From the NCBI RefSeq assembly GCF_013085465.1, contig NZ_CP049838.1, positions 7,068,001-7,132,000 of the forward strand: a stretch of DNA of 64,000 bases, written 5' to 3'. The position numbers and the translations under genes were made by a program. Positions 42,253 to 50,357 of the stretch are shown here, piece after piece (position 1 is the first letter of the stretch; the number at the start of each line of letters is the position of its first letter). Source of the DNA: Streptomyces asoensis (GTDB lineage Bacteria; Actinomycetota; Actinomycetes; Streptomycetales; Streptomycetaceae). The notes under the pieces were generated by a model, which saw only the letters and a list, made by a program, of their open reading frames with translations, was not told where the DNA came from and searched no databases.

Positions 42253-42638
42253 GCTGCGGTCCCGTGGTCGAAGCCTGCGGTGATCGCCTCGAACTGGGCG
42301 CGGGCTGCCGGGTCGAGGCGGTAGGTGTCGCGGCGCGGCAAGACCGGGCGGGTGCAGCCGGGGCCGTGGACCTGGCCGTCGGAGTGGAGCCAGAACGAGC
42401 AGCACGGCACGAGCGGCTCGACCTGCTCGCCACGCTTCAGCCTCGCCGCGCGCTGCGCCTCGGCCCGCTTCCGGTGGTGCGCCCGTCGGGCGAGCGCGTC
42501 GACGCACAGCAGACCGGGCGCGATGCAGGCAACAAGGGCAGCGATCCACCATGCGGAGGTGACGGCGAGCCAGGCGGCGCCGGCCAGCTCGAGGACGGCG
42601 ATGGCGCGGCAGGTGCGGGCGATGGCGAGGTTGGTCAC
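42249..42638 (-). CDS. Membrane protein with Cys/His C-terminal motif
   Basis: This 129-residue protein has two hydrophobic helices near residues 12-48, then a basic helix and a VPCCSFWLHSDGQVHGPGCTR motif that may bind metal. This motif is typical of small actinophage and Streptomyces proteins of unknown role. Coupled on both sides by 4-base overlaps. Confidence 0.55.
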   Translation of the reverse strand: MTNLAIARTCRAIAVLELAGAAWLAVTSAWWIAALVACIAPGLLCVDALARRAHHRKRAEAQRAARLKRGEQVEPLVPCCSFWLHSDGQVHGPGCTRPVLPRRDTYRLDPAARAQFEAITAGFDHGTAA

Positions 42639-42886
42639 TGCTGCTCGCCTCCTTCCAGCCGGAGGGGCGGGACGTCGAGCGCGGCCCGGACCATGCAGTC
42701 CTTCGCCTCCAGGAGCTTCCGGAGTCCGGCGGTGAGCTCGGGTCCGTCGGGGAGGTGGTCGACCATCTCGTGTGCGAGGGCGTGGAATGGGGCGCTGAAC
42801 CAGGCGAGGTTGGCGGGCAGGTGGTCGTACTCGAAGTACCGGAGGATGTGGGTGGTGCTGGGGTGGCGGTTGCTCTTCTCGGTCAT
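42635..42886 (-). CDS. Acb2/Tad1 hairpin-domain-like protein (candidate anti-CBASS/Thoeris sponge)
   Basis: This 83-residue protein reads ILRYFEYDHLPANLAWFSAP, then LAHEMVDHLPDGPELTAGL and RKLLEAKDCMVRAAL. The order of a Phe/Tyr-His-Leu-Pro start, two long helices, and an LEAKDCxVRAAL end resembles the small phage proteins now grouped with Acb2 and Tad1, which bind cyclic di/trinucleotides or gcADPR and so silence CBASS or Thoeris defence. Confidence in gene reality is high, in the function moderate: I judge by remembered family pattern only. It lies in an early accessory operon, the expected place. Confidence 0.5.
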   Translation of the reverse strand: MTEKSNRHPSTTHILRYFEYDHLPANLAWFSAPFHALAHEMVDHLPDGPELTAGLRKLLEAKDCMVRAALDVPPLRLEGGEQQ

Positions 42887-43140
42887 GCGGCTTCCTTGTA
42901 GGTCGAGGGCCCTGTGTGGCCCGTGTGGGCGCGAACTCTGCGTGCGGCGTAGATCCGGGCTCGCGTCCGCCCGTAGCCCCAGGAGGGGTGGACGACGCCG
43001 CGCCACAGGCCGGTTGCGGCCCACCCGCCGAGGAGGGCGAGGGTGAGCAGCGCGATGGTGCCGACGACGCCGAAGACCACGGTCCAGCCGAGGAGCCACC
43101 AGCCGAGGGTGAGCGCGGTGTCGATGGCCTCCCCGATCAC
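42883..43140 (-). CDS. Small membrane protein, 85 residues
   Basis: Two hydrophobic helices near residues 10-48 (LGWWLLGWTVVFGVVGTIALL and a Gly/Ala-rich one) are followed by a basic tail. GTG 43140 overlaps the upstream stop. Function unknown. Confidence 0.55.
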   Translation of the reverse strand: MIGEAIDTALTLGWWLLGWTVVFGVVGTIALLTLALLGGWAATGLWRGVVHPSWGYGRTRARIYAARRVRAHTGHTGPSTYKEAA

Positions 43141-43550
43141 GGCCGCTCCCCGGGGGTGTGCTCGGCCTCGGCGACGTATGACGTGACCTTGCGGACGAGG
43201 CGCAGCGGCCCGCTGTTTCCGTCGGCGAGGCTCTCGTACAGGCGGCGGGCGTCGTCTCGGTTCGGGTAGGCCGGGCCCCAGTCCTCCCACTTGCCGGACC
43301 TTCGCTGCGCCTGGACGATCCAGCCGGTGTCGGTGGGGATCGGTGGGTGGCGGAGCTGGAGGAGTTCGGCGGGCAGGACGTGGCGGCCGACGTACACGGC
43401 GACCGCGAGGGTGAGTTCGGCGACGAGGTCGTCGGTGCCGCCGAGGCAGTGGCGGACGGGGACGGTGGACACCTTGTCGGCGATGACGGCGGCGAGGGGC
43501 GCGAGTTCGTTGAGCTGCTCGGTGGTGAGGGTGCTGGTCGGGTCAGCCAC
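43137..43550 (-). CDS. Unknown protein, 137 residues
   Basis: The N-terminal helical part (TEQLNELAPLAAVIADKVST) is followed by WIVQAQRRSGKWEDWGPAYP and EDARRLYESLADG-like sequence near the C-terminus, a small alpha/beta domain found in many Streptomyces phage proteins. Function unknown. Overlaps the next gene by 8 bases. Confidence 0.55.
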   Translation of the reverse strand: MADPTSTLTTEQLNELAPLAAVIADKVSTVPVRHCLGGTDDLVAELTLAVAVYVGRHVLPAELLQLRHPPIPTDTGWIVQAQRRSGKWEDWGPAYPNRDDARRLYESLADGNSGPLRLVRKVTSYVAEAEHTPGERP

Positions 43551-44490
43551 GGCTGGTCTCCTCGTCGCTCAGGACGTCCCGGCTGCACGCGGTGCAGATC
43601 CCGCCGTCCTCCAGCTCCTCGGCCGTGACTGGGGTCCAGATGTCTCCGGCCGGGTTCGGGGCGCAGCGCAGGCAGTGCAGCTCTGTGCGGGTGGTGGGGA
43701 CGTAGGCGACGACACGGTCGGCCTCTCGTGTCTGGGTGTCGGGCTGCTCCCCGACGGCGGGCCGCTCGTCCGTCGGCTCGTCAGGGAAGAGGGCGTTCAA
43801 CTCGTCCACGTCTGCCTGAGCCGCCGCCAGTTCCTCGGCGGTGAACCGGCCCTCGCAGCAGTGGTCGCCTGCCGAGCAGGGGCTCGGGATGGAGGCGAGC
43901 CGGCCGCACGGGGCCTGCGCCTCGGTGGGCTTGAAGCCGCCTCGCTCGACCGCTCGCCGGACGGCCCGCGCCTGGTGCTCCCAGTACGACTGGTCGTCTG
44001 TGTCGAGGTTCTCCCAGCCCACGCCGTCTGGCATGAACCGCTGGTACAGCCAGGCGGGCAGCGAGTCGAGCGTCTCGGCGGGCTGTTCCTCGGCGGCCAC
44101 ACGGCTCGGACCGTCGGCGGGCGCGGACAGCGCGGCGTCAACGGCCTGCACCGTCGGGCACGGCCAGGGCATCCACCAGCCGACCGGCTGCGGCTGCCGC
44201 TCCTCCTGGGTGCAGGTCTCGCAGTACTGGCCACCCTCGCCCTCGATGGGCTGGTGCAGTGCGGCGATCGCTTCCCGGAGCAGCGTGGCCCGGTCGGCGG
44301 ACACGACAGCAGACGGCGAGACGGCCAGCACCGCGTCTCGGGCCGCGTCCATCGCAGCCTCCAAGCCGTCGTCCCAGCCGGACTGGTAGTGCTGCGATCC
44401 GTCGGGCGACGGGGTCTTGAGGGCGAAGATCGCTCGGGTGACGTGCTTCGCCAGCTCCTCGGCGGCCTGCGGGTTGGTGGTGTGGTTCAT
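43543..44490 (-). CDS. Cys-rich accessory protein, 315 residues
   Basis: This protein has an N-terminal helix region (SGWDDGLEAAMDAARDAVLAV), CETCTQEE near residue 90, a central segment with CSAGDHCCEGRF and LHCLRCAPN, and a C-terminal CTACSRD. The spaced Cys pairs suggest several zinc sites. It is a composite of short modules common to Streptomyces prophages; no enzymatic role is seen. A hairpin at 44516-44544 separates it from the methyltransferase. Confidence 0.6.
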   Translation of the reverse strand: MNHTTNPQAAEELAKHVTRAIFALKTPSPDGSQHYQSGWDDGLEAAMDAARDAVLAVSPSAVVSADRATLLREAIAALHQPIEGEGGQYCETCTQEERQPQPVGWWMPWPCPTVQAVDAALSAPADGPSRVAAEEQPAETLDSLPAWLYQRFMPDGVGWENLDTDDQSYWEHQARAVRRAVERGGFKPTEAQAPCGRLASIPSPCSAGDHCCEGRFTAEELAAAQADVDELNALFPDEPTDERPAVGEQPDTQTREADRVVAYVPTTRTELHCLRCAPNPAGDIWTPVTAEELEDGGICTACSRDVLSDEETSRG

Positions 44491-44515
44491 CGGTCCTCCG
44501 TAGGGTGGGCTGGCC

Positions 44516-44544
44516 GGCCGCCGGTACTTCCGATACCGGCGGCC
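44516..44544 (-). terminator. Terminator after the DNA methyltransferase
   Basis: GGCCGCCGGTA and TACCGGCGGCC form a perfect 11-bp stem with a 7-base loop, 16 bases beyond the methyltransferase stop. Confidence 0.75.
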
Positions 44545-44560
44545 GGTCCTGCGTGGGTGG

Positions 44561-45199
44561 TCAGGCCGCCTGGTCGGCGTGCAGCGCCAGGAACTGCCGG
44601 CCGATCCACTCGGAGTAGGCGGGCGGGACGGCTTGGCGGGCCTCGGTCTTGTTCATCCACGTGCAGCCCATCGCGTCCGCATAGGCGCGCTCGCCCTTGT
44701 GCATGAACGGCAGCAGCCCCTTGTGGTGCCAGCACGGCGGGAGCAGCTCACCGCCACCGCCCCACGAGGTTTCGAAGCTGCGGTGCCGGCGGACGTTCAG
44801 GCCGAACTGCGAGCCGCACAGCAGGTAGTCCGGGCGCAGCGGCGCTTCGGGCACGTTCTCGATGACCCGCGGGCGGCCGGACTTGTCCATCAGCTTCCGG
44901 CCCGGGGTGAGGAGGTCCTCGTGGTCGGCCTGGTCGCCGCGCCACTGGGTGACGTTGGCGAACGCCTGGCAGGGCCAAGAGGCGTGCACGAGGGCGTACC
45001 GCTCGACTTCGCCGGTGGTGATGATCCGGTCGAGGTACTCCAGCGCGTCGGCCTGGTGGAACTCGAACGGGTAATTCGGCATCGGGTTGACGTCCACGCC
45101 GACGACGTCGTATCCGGCGAGCCAGTAGCCCCACGACAATCCGCCGGCGCCGCAGCACAGGTCGAGGACGGTCAGCCCGTTCGGGGTACGCCCGGTCAT
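44561..45199 (-). CDS. DNA (cytosine-5) methyltransferase, short phage type
   Basis: This 212-residue enzyme has motif I VLDLCCGAGGLSWGYWLAGY, the catalytic motif IV WPCQAFANV and the ENVPEA motif VI (PRVIENVPEAPL). The target-recognition part is short, as in orphan phage methylases. It likely protects phage DNA from host restriction, as no cognate nuclease is nearby. GTG/ATG 45199 overlaps the upstream stop by 4 bases. Confidence 0.85.
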   Translation of the reverse strand: MTGRTPNGLTVLDLCCGAGGLSWGYWLAGYDVVGVDVNPMPNYPFEFHQADALEYLDRIITTGEVERYALVHASWPCQAFANVTQWRGDQADHEDLLTPGRKLMDKSGRPRVIENVPEAPLRPDYLLCGSQFGLNVRRHRSFETSWGGGGELLPPCWHHKGLLPFMHKGERAYADAMGCTWMNKTEARQAVPPAYSEWIGRQFLALHADQAA

Positions 45200-45714
45200 G
45201 CGGGCCTGCTGTCGGCCGCACCAGACACGGCAGACGCGGCGGGGCGGCGGTCGGCGAGCATCCGCAGCCAGGACGCGACCGCCGTGCCGTGGTTGCCGCC
45301 GAAGAACGACACCTCGGGCGGCTCCGGGTCGGCCATGTCGGCGACCTCGTGCAGGACTTCGGATGCGTGCTGCGCCAGGGCGAGGGCCGCGTCGTCTCGC
45401 GGCGCTTCCACACCGGCGGTGGCCTGCTGGAGGAGGTAGAGCGCGCCGAGGGCTGCCGTGCCGGGGTCGTCGAGGTCGTAGCAGAGCGCGGCCAGGGCGG
45501 CGCGGGCTTCGACGGCCGGGCCCTCCAGCTCGGTGATGCGGGCGCGGAGCCTGCGGACCTCGGTGAGCAGCGCGGGCACGTCGGTGTCGGTGAGCTGACC
45601 GAAGTCGGGATGCGCGTTGGGGTCGATGGTGGCGGTGCGCTCGTACAGGTGGGCGGCACGGGTCTCGATTTCGTCGAGCTGCTGCTCGGTGAGCGGGATG
45701 GTCTGGTCGGTCAT
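45196..45714 (-). CDS. Helical protein, 172 residues (LTEQQLDEIETRA type)
   Basis: Begins MTDQTIPLTEQQLDEIETRA, a start seen in many Streptomyces phage and plasmid accessory proteins. A coiled coil (VRRLRARITELEGPAVEARAAL) is followed by a less regular C-terminal part with VSFFGGNHGTAVASWLRML. Function unknown. Coupled to the methyltransferase. Confidence 0.6.
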   Translation of the reverse strand: MTDQTIPLTEQQLDEIETRAAHLYERTATIDPNAHPDFGQLTDTDVPALLTEVRRLRARITELEGPAVEARAALAALCYDLDDPGTAALGALYLLQQATAGVEAPRDDAALALAQHASEVLHEVADMADPEPPEVSFFGGNHGTAVASWLRMLADRRPAASAVSGAADSRPA

Positions 45715-45787
45715 GTGGATTTCCTTTCGCGCGGGCCCTGGTAGAACCGGGTCCTCGGGTTGGTGTGGGGCGGTATGGGCTGGCCGG

Positions 45788-46411
45788 TCAGGCGTGGCCG
45801 AACTCGATGTCGGCCAGTTCGGCGCGTGCTTCGGCGACGGTGGTGCGGCTCATGGCCAGGTCGTAGATGAGGCCGACGGCGTGGTATTCGCCGCTGTCGG
45901 TGGCGTCGCGGAGGCGGGAGGCGATGTCGGAGATGAGGTCGAAGACGTCGCTGTCGGAGTCGACGGGTTCGTCTTCTTCCTCGTCGTCGGCTTCGTCCGG
46001 TGCGGTGTCCTCGTGCACGGCGGCGATCACGGAGGCTCGCAGTTCCTCGGGCATGCCGGGGTGGAACGCGAAGTGGATCCGCACTCCGGTCACATCGGCG
46101 TGGGTGATGTCGACGTGCTCGGCGTCGGGGATCAGGCCGTCGGCGCCGAGGTTGATGGCCCACTCGGAGATGTCGGCCGCGCCTTCGATCAGCGTGTGGA
46201 TCGCCGTGGCCGGCGTGTTGAGGTCGCGGCATTCGAGTGCCTCGTCCCACGTGAGTCCGTCGTCTCCCGTGTCGGTGCGTGTGCTTTCGATGTGGGCGTC
46301 GAGCATTGCGGCGAGGGTGGCGTTGGGGTGTTGGTGGCCGCGGTGTGCGGAGAGCTGTCGGGCTGCTTCGGTGCGGAGGTCGTCGTCGGTGTAGGGGCGG
46401 TTGGTGGTCAT
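45788..46411 (-). CDS. Acidic unknown protein, 207 residues
   Basis: An N-terminal helix region (DDLRTEAARQLSAHRG), a middle with VDITHADVTGVRIHFAFHPG, an acidic low-complexity stretch (DEADDEEEDEPVDSDSD, near 135-152) and a C-terminal helical part. Its ATG overlaps the helicase stop by 4 bases. Acidic proteins of this sort may mimic DNA, but there is no direct evidence. Confidence 0.55.
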   Translation of the reverse strand: MTTNRPYTDDDLRTEAARQLSAHRGHQHPNATLAAMLDAHIESTRTDTGDDGLTWDEALECRDLNTPATAIHTLIEGAADISEWAINLGADGLIPDAEHVDITHADVTGVRIHFAFHPGMPEELRASVIAAVHEDTAPDEADDEEEDEPVDSDSDVFDLISDIASRLRDATDSGEYHAVGLIYDLAMSRTTVAEARAELADIEFGHA

Positions 46412-48234
46412 GCGGTGTGCCTCGTTTCGGTGTCGGTGTCGGGGTGTGTGGGTCGGTCGGGGTGGCTGCCGGTGGCGGGGTCGCAGCCGAGGTGGGTGTC
46501 GTATCCGCGGTTGGCCCAGTCGGTGGTCATGGGTCGGGTGCAGATGGTGCAGAGGGGTTCTTCTGAGGCTGGCCGTTCCGGGGTTCCCTCCCCGTTCCCC
46601 CTCTTCGAGGGGGGAACGTGGGGAACGGGGGGCGTTCCGGGTGTTTCCGGGGGCGTTCCGGGAAACGTCTGACCTGGGGTTTTGTGTGTTCCGGGGTGCG
46701 TTCCGGGAAACGTTTCCGGGAACGCTGTTTGGGAGGGGGTCGGGGAACGCTCCGGGGAAACGTCGATACCTGGCATTTCGGACCGTGCTTTGCGGCGTCG
46801 GATGGCGTCAGCGATCTTGTTATTACCGCCCGGTACGCGGAGCTCGGCGAGCTTGTCCCGCGCAGCCCGGTTGCCCGCGTCGTTGGGCAGGCCGGCGCGG
46901 TCGAGGGCGGCGATGATGTGCTCGACGGTGCCGGGGATGGCGGCCATGCCGTGCGGCTCGCCGGGCTCGGTCTCCCACGTCATGACGACGTGGCGGGTGC
47001 CGCCGACGGCCCAGTTGTCGCCGTCGCGCTGCGCCTGGCGGAGCAGGGTGAACTGTTCGGGGCCGATGCCGGTGCGGGTGTGGGTCCGCTTGAGGGCGAG
47101 GGTGCCGCCGCCCTGCGCGGTGAGTTCCCACACGTGGTCGACGTCCTGCGTTTTGGCGGAGGAGCCTCGGCCGCCGCGGTCCTTGTCCTTGCCGAAGTGG
47201 TCGAGGCGCACACTCGCGATGCGGTCGCGCTTGAGGGGCAGCAGCGTGTGCCGGTAGAGGGACAGCCAGGTGTCGGCGTCGTTCTCGGGGCCGCCGATGA
47301 ACCGGCTGACGGTGTCGATGACGACGAGTTCGGCGCCGGTGGCTTTCACCAGGGCGAGGAGGTCGGCGCCGCCGCCCGCGGTGTCGAGGGGGCGGATCGG
47401 CGGGAACGACGCGTACCGGAGTTCGCCCATGTTCCGCGGCCCGGCGCCGAACGACAGGAACCGTTCCTGGACCTGCTCCTGACCGTTCTCCGCGTCGAGG
47501 TAGAGGATGCGCACCGGGTCCTGCGGGGCGTCGCCGAGGAAGGGCTGGCCGGTGGCCATGCGCCACATCCACTCCTGGCAGAACAGGGACTTGCCGGCCT
47601 TGCCGTCGCCGACGAGGGTGATCTGCTGGCCCGGTCCCATGAGCTTGCCGGGCAGGAGCTGGATCGCGCCGAAGTCGGTGGCGAAGAACGTGCCCCAGTT
47701 GAGGAGGCTGGCGACGAGGTGGGAGGGGCCGCGGCCGGTGTTCTCGCGGAGGGTCTCGGCCTGCTGGAAGTCGGCGACGAGGGCGGCGAGTTCGTCGCCG
47801 TCTGCCTTCCGGTCGATCGCCGTCTTGAGGAGGGTGGAGTGGGCGTCGTAGCGGCGCTGCCGTGCGGTCTCGGCGATGCGCTCGGCGAACGCGGCGGCCA
47901 TGCCGGGGGTGATGGTGTCGGTGCCGAGCCGGTAGACGAGGGCGCCGCCTTCGACGCGGTGGAGCTGGCCCTGCTTCTCGAGTTCGGCGCGGACGAGGGC
48001 GGGGTGGCAGTGCTGGCCGGTGGCGTGCAGGCCCGCAGCGGTGTCCCAGATGAGCTGGTGGGCGGGCTTGTAAAGGTCGTCGCGGGTGATGAGGAGCGCG
48101 CACTCGTCGTAGGCCTGCTTCGAGTGCATGACGATGCCGACGACGTACTCTTCGGCCTCCGCGTCGTGGGGGCTGGTGCGATTGAGGCCGTCGTGGTCCG
48201 CCTGGTCTGGCGCAAGGTGGCGGACGTTGCTCAC
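46408..48234 (-). CDS. Replicative helicase-like ATPase (DnaB-N plus RecA fold)
   Basis: This 608-residue protein has a DnaB-like N-terminal helical part (DAEAEEYVVGIVMHSKQAYDE) and a RecA-type ATPase with Walker A LVGDGKAGKS and Walker B-like ELVVIDTVSRFIGG; RepA-type single-domain helicases share this. A C-terminal Pro/Thr/Gly low-complexity part and a CTICTRP...C zinc-like end follow. GTG 48234 is the chosen start. It probably loads or drives phage replication. No separate primase was recognised. Confidence 0.78.
   Translation of the reverse strand: MSNVRHLAPDQADHDGLNRTSPHDAEAEEYVVGIVMHSKQAYDECALLITRDDLYKPAHQLIWDTAAGLHATGQHCHPALVRAELEKQGQLHRVEGGALVYRLGTDTITPGMAAAFAERIAETARQRRYDAHSTLLKTAIDRKADGDELAALVADFQQAETLRENTGRGPSHLVASLLNWGTFFATDFGAIQLLPGKLMGPGQQITLVGDGKAGKSLFCQEWMWRMATGQPFLGDAPQDPVRILYLDAENGQEQVQERFLSFGAGPRNMGELRYASFPPIRPLDTAGGGADLLALVKATGAELVVIDTVSRFIGGPENDADTWLSLYRHTLLPLKRDRIASVRLDHFGKDKDRGGRGSSAKTQDVDHVWELTAQGGGTLALKRTHTRTGIGPEQFTLLRQAQRDGDNWAVGGTRHVVMTWETEPGEPHGMAAIPGTVEHIIAALDRAGLPNDAGNRAARDKLAELRVPGGNNKIADAIRRRKARSEMPGIDVSPERSPTPSQTAFPETFPGTHPGTHKTPGQTFPGTPPETPGTPPVPHVPPSKRGNGEGTPERPASEEPLCTICTRPMTTDWANRGYDTHLGCDPATGSHPDRPTHPDTDTETRHTA
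46654..46713. repeat. Iteron-like repeats CGTTCCGGGAAACGT within helicase gene
   Basis: The 15-mer occurs at 46654-46668 and 46699-46713, with imperfect copies nearby (inverted at about 46711-46724 and a variant near 46749-46763). It encodes repeated Thr-Phe-Pro-Gly-Thr units. Position in the replication gene raises the possibility of an origin, but a coding-repeat explanation is sufficient. Confidence 0.55.
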
Positions 48235-48245
48235 GGGCGGTCTCC

Positions 48246-48554
48246 TCAAAACAGGGGCTGGGTCGGGCACTTGTGGGCGGTGAGGTGCTGGTGCGGGCAG
48301 TCCGGCGGGTGCCGGCCGGTCGTCCAGCGCAGTCGCAGGGCCCGGTGTGGGAGGCGAGGCAGGCACCAGACGAGGTCGTTGGGGCTGCTGTCCGCGAGGG
48401 CGGCGCGGTAGGGGCGTGGCTCGTCGGGGGGTGGGAGCGGCACGCTGGCTTTGAGGGCTGCGGTGTGGCCGACCCACTGGACGAGGAGGGGTGCCCGGCA
48501 CGCGGGGCAGCGCGAGGTGATGCTGTTGCTGCCCCGCGGCCGGGCCCCGGTCAC
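48246..48554 (-). CDS. Small zinc-finger-like protein, 102 residues
   Basis: CPACRAPLLVQWVGH near residues 16-30 and DCPHQHLTAHKC near the end provide two Cys/His clusters, typical of small actinophage zinc proteins. Coupled to the DUF2303 gene by GTGA. It precedes the helicase gene. Confidence 0.6.
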   Translation of the reverse strand: MTGARPRGSNSITSRCPACRAPLLVQWVGHTAALKASVPLPPPDEPRPYRAALADSSPNDLVWCLPRLPHRALRLRWTTGRHPPDCPHQHLTAHKCPTQPLF

Positions 48555-49360
48555 GCCGGTGCGCCGTTCATGACCGGGCTGTCGATCTGCTCGCCGATCG
48601 CCTTGACGACGTCGGCGAACGCCTGGTCGCGGATCTCGCCGGGGCGCTCCAGCTTGTAGCCGAGGGTGAGTCCGTTCTGGCCGATGCGGTGGCGGAGGCG
48701 GGCGGTGAGCCGGTAGCCCTCGCTGCCTTCGAAGGGGACGAGGCCGATGACGAACGTCTCGGGGACGACCAGCTGTCCCTTCTGGCCGGCCTTCGTGGTC
48801 TGGGTCTCGACGAACTGGAACTGCCGCTGCCCGCTGCTCAGTCGGGTCGCGGACTGGAAGTCGACCTTCACCGCGGCCTGGAAGGACTGGGCGATCTCCA
48901 GCATCTCGGCGGACGACGGCTCCAGCAGCTCGGGGAGGTGGTCCTCAAGGAACTCGGCGAACTCCTCCTGCTTCATCAGCTGGCCGTCGCAGCGCCGCCA
49001 CTGCTGCCACGCGGTGGTCTCGCGCAGGGCGAGGTGGAGGCGGTGGCCGGACCAGCGGGCGCCGTTGGGGGTGTGGGCGTCGAGGACGGCGGTGACGGTG
49101 AGGCGCTCGCTGTCGGCGTACACCTCCGAGTTGTCGTCGTGGTGCTTGGTCCAGTAGGCGAGGAAGGACTCGGCGTCGCGGACGGTGGTGGTGCCTTGCT
49201 TGCGGGGCGGGGTGCCGGTGTGCTCGGGTCCGGTGAGGTCGATCGTCTTCACGCCGGTGGGGGTGTTGAAGGCGTGGACTTTGCCGGGGTCGAGTACGAC
49301 GGGCTGCGCGGAGCGGAGCGCGGTGTCGACGATGACCTGTGCGTTGTCGGTGTTGGTCAT
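48551..49360 (-). CDS. DUF2303 (YfdQ) family protein
   Basis: This 269-residue protein matches DUF2303: DAESFLAYWTKHHDDNSEVYAD and LTVTAVLDAHT, then WRRCDGQLMKQEEFAEFLEDHL, and SATRLSSGQRQFQFVE. It is widespread in phages, normally in the replication/recombination module, with no proven role. Here it precedes the helicase gene. Confidence 0.85.
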   Translation of the reverse strand: MTNTDNAQVIVDTALRSAQPVVLDPGKVHAFNTPTGVKTIDLTGPEHTGTPPRKQGTTTVRDAESFLAYWTKHHDDNSEVYADSERLTVTAVLDAHTPNGARWSGHRLHLALRETTAWQQWRRCDGQLMKQEEFAEFLEDHLPELLEPSSAEMLEIAQSFQAAVKVDFQSATRLSSGQRQFQFVETQTTKAGQKGQLVVPETFVIGLVPFEGSEGYRLTARLRHRIGQNGLTLGYKLERPGEIRDQAFADVVKAIGEQIDSPVMNGAPA

Positions 49361-49362
49361 GA

Positions 49363-49743
49363 TCAGGCGTCCTTGAAGGTCTGGTTCGCGGGGGCGGTGC
49401 GGAACTCGATGGCCATCTGGCGGGGGTCCTCACGGACGGGCTGGCCGTCGTCGTCGAGGAAGTACAAGTTCTTGACCGGCGTGGGCTTCGGGGCCTTCAC
49501 CGCGGACTCGACGCCGATCGGCATCGGGGCGGACTCGACGCCGTTGGCGGGCGGGTCGACGACGATGGTGATCGTCAGGGAGCCCTTCTTGCCGTGGGTG
49601 CGGACGGCGTCGAGCAGCTGGTGGAACTCGGCGGACAGCTCTTCGTCGGTGCGGCCGTTGAGGTGGCTGGCGAGGAACGCGGCGACGGGTGCCTGCGGCT
49701 GCTCGGCGATCTCGCCGGTGGTCTTGTCGACGTTGCTGCTCAT
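49363..49743 (-). CDS. Partner protein of DUF2303, 126 residues
   Basis: N-terminal helix (AEFHQLLDAVRTHGKKGSL), a beta strand SLTITIVVDPP, and a C-terminal NLYFLDDDGQPVREDPRQM segment. Genes like this usually lie beside DUF2303 genes in actinophages. Function unknown. Confidence 0.65.
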   Translation of the reverse strand: MSSNVDKTTGEIAEQPQAPVAAFLASHLNGRTDEELSAEFHQLLDAVRTHGKKGSLTITIVVDPPANGVESAPMPIGVESAVKAPKPTPVKNLYFLDDDGQPVREDPRQMAIEFRTAPANQTFKDA

Positions 49744-49793
49744 GTGCTGGTGGTGCCTTTCTGGTTGGTGGTGCTGGTGTGGTGTGTGGGGGT

Positions 49794-49830
49794 GGGCCCG
49801 CCCGCTGGTTCAGGGGGAGCAGGCGGGCCC
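49794..49830 (-). terminator. Terminator within the early operon
   Basis: GGGCCCGCC and GGCGGGCCC pair (9 bp, 19-base loop) between the 48-residue gene and the DUF2303 partner gene, ending the chain of coupled early genes. Confidence 0.65.
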
Positions 49831-49878
49831 GGGTGGCGGCCGCGGCGCTGGGGGGTGCGCCGAGGGGGAGGCCGCCGG

Positions 49879-50025
49879 TCAGGTGGTCTTGGCGGCGGGC
49901 TGCGGTTCGCGGGCCCGCGGCCTGGGCGCGTGCGCGGTGCACTTCCAGCCGGTGAGGTAGAAGCGGACGGGCCCGTCGTGTTCGCCGGTGAGGCCGTCGC
50001 ACGGCTCCGGCTCCCGGGCGCTCAC
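49879..50025 (-). CDS. Small protein, 48 residues
   Basis: Reads VSAREPEPCDGLTGEHDG and VRFYLTGWKCTAHAP, with two Cys. GTG 50025 overlaps the WhiB-like stop. Below the usual size limit for annotation, but its overlaps on the operon support it. Confidence 0.55.
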   Translation of the reverse strand: MSAREPEPCDGLTGEHDGPVRFYLTGWKCTAHAPRPRAREPQPAAKTT

Positions 50026-50357
50026 GTCGTCGCCTCGGTTCGCTGCTCTTCCTGCTGCCGCATCCGGCGCAGGTGCTCGTACCGGTTGCGGCGGGCGCGC
50101 GGGGCCATCCCGCCTCGGATGCCGTGCCGGTTCTCGTGTCCGCGTCCGCCTTCCTCGGCGAGCGCGTCTTCGAGGCAGGCGATCCGGACGGGGCATGAGG
50201 CGCAGATCTGCTTGGCGGCCTCGGCCTTGGCCTTCTCTCCGGGGTGGGGGAAGAACAGGTGGCGGTACTTCGCCATGTCGGGCCGGACGCAGAGTGCTTG
50301 GGTGAGCCAGGCGCGGCCGGGTTCGGTGTCGTGGGTGTTGTAGTTGAGGCGTGTCAT
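50022..50357 (-). CDS. Phage WhiB-like iron-sulfur regulator
   Basis: This 111-residue protein has the Wbl signature: Cys23, then Cys52, Cys55 and Cys61 in CASCPVRIAC (4Fe-4S ligands), followed by the GIRGG turn (79-83) and a basic tail (PRARRNRYEHLRR). Phage Wbl proteins are known to bind SigA and control host or phage genes; the one of phage TM4 represses host whiB2 and causes superinfection exclusion. Coupled by 4-base overlaps on both sides. Confidence 0.9.
   Translation of the reverse strand: MTRLNYNTHDTEPGRAWLTQALCVRPDMAKYRHLFFPHPGEKAKAEAAKQICASCPVRIACLEDALAEEGGRGHENRHGIRGGMAPRARRNRYEHLRRMRQQEEQRTEATT

Noticed and set aside
45711..46250. 179-residue Arg/His/Pro-rich minus-strand ORF
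   Set aside because: It is a shadow frame of the 207-residue acidic gene at 45788-46411.
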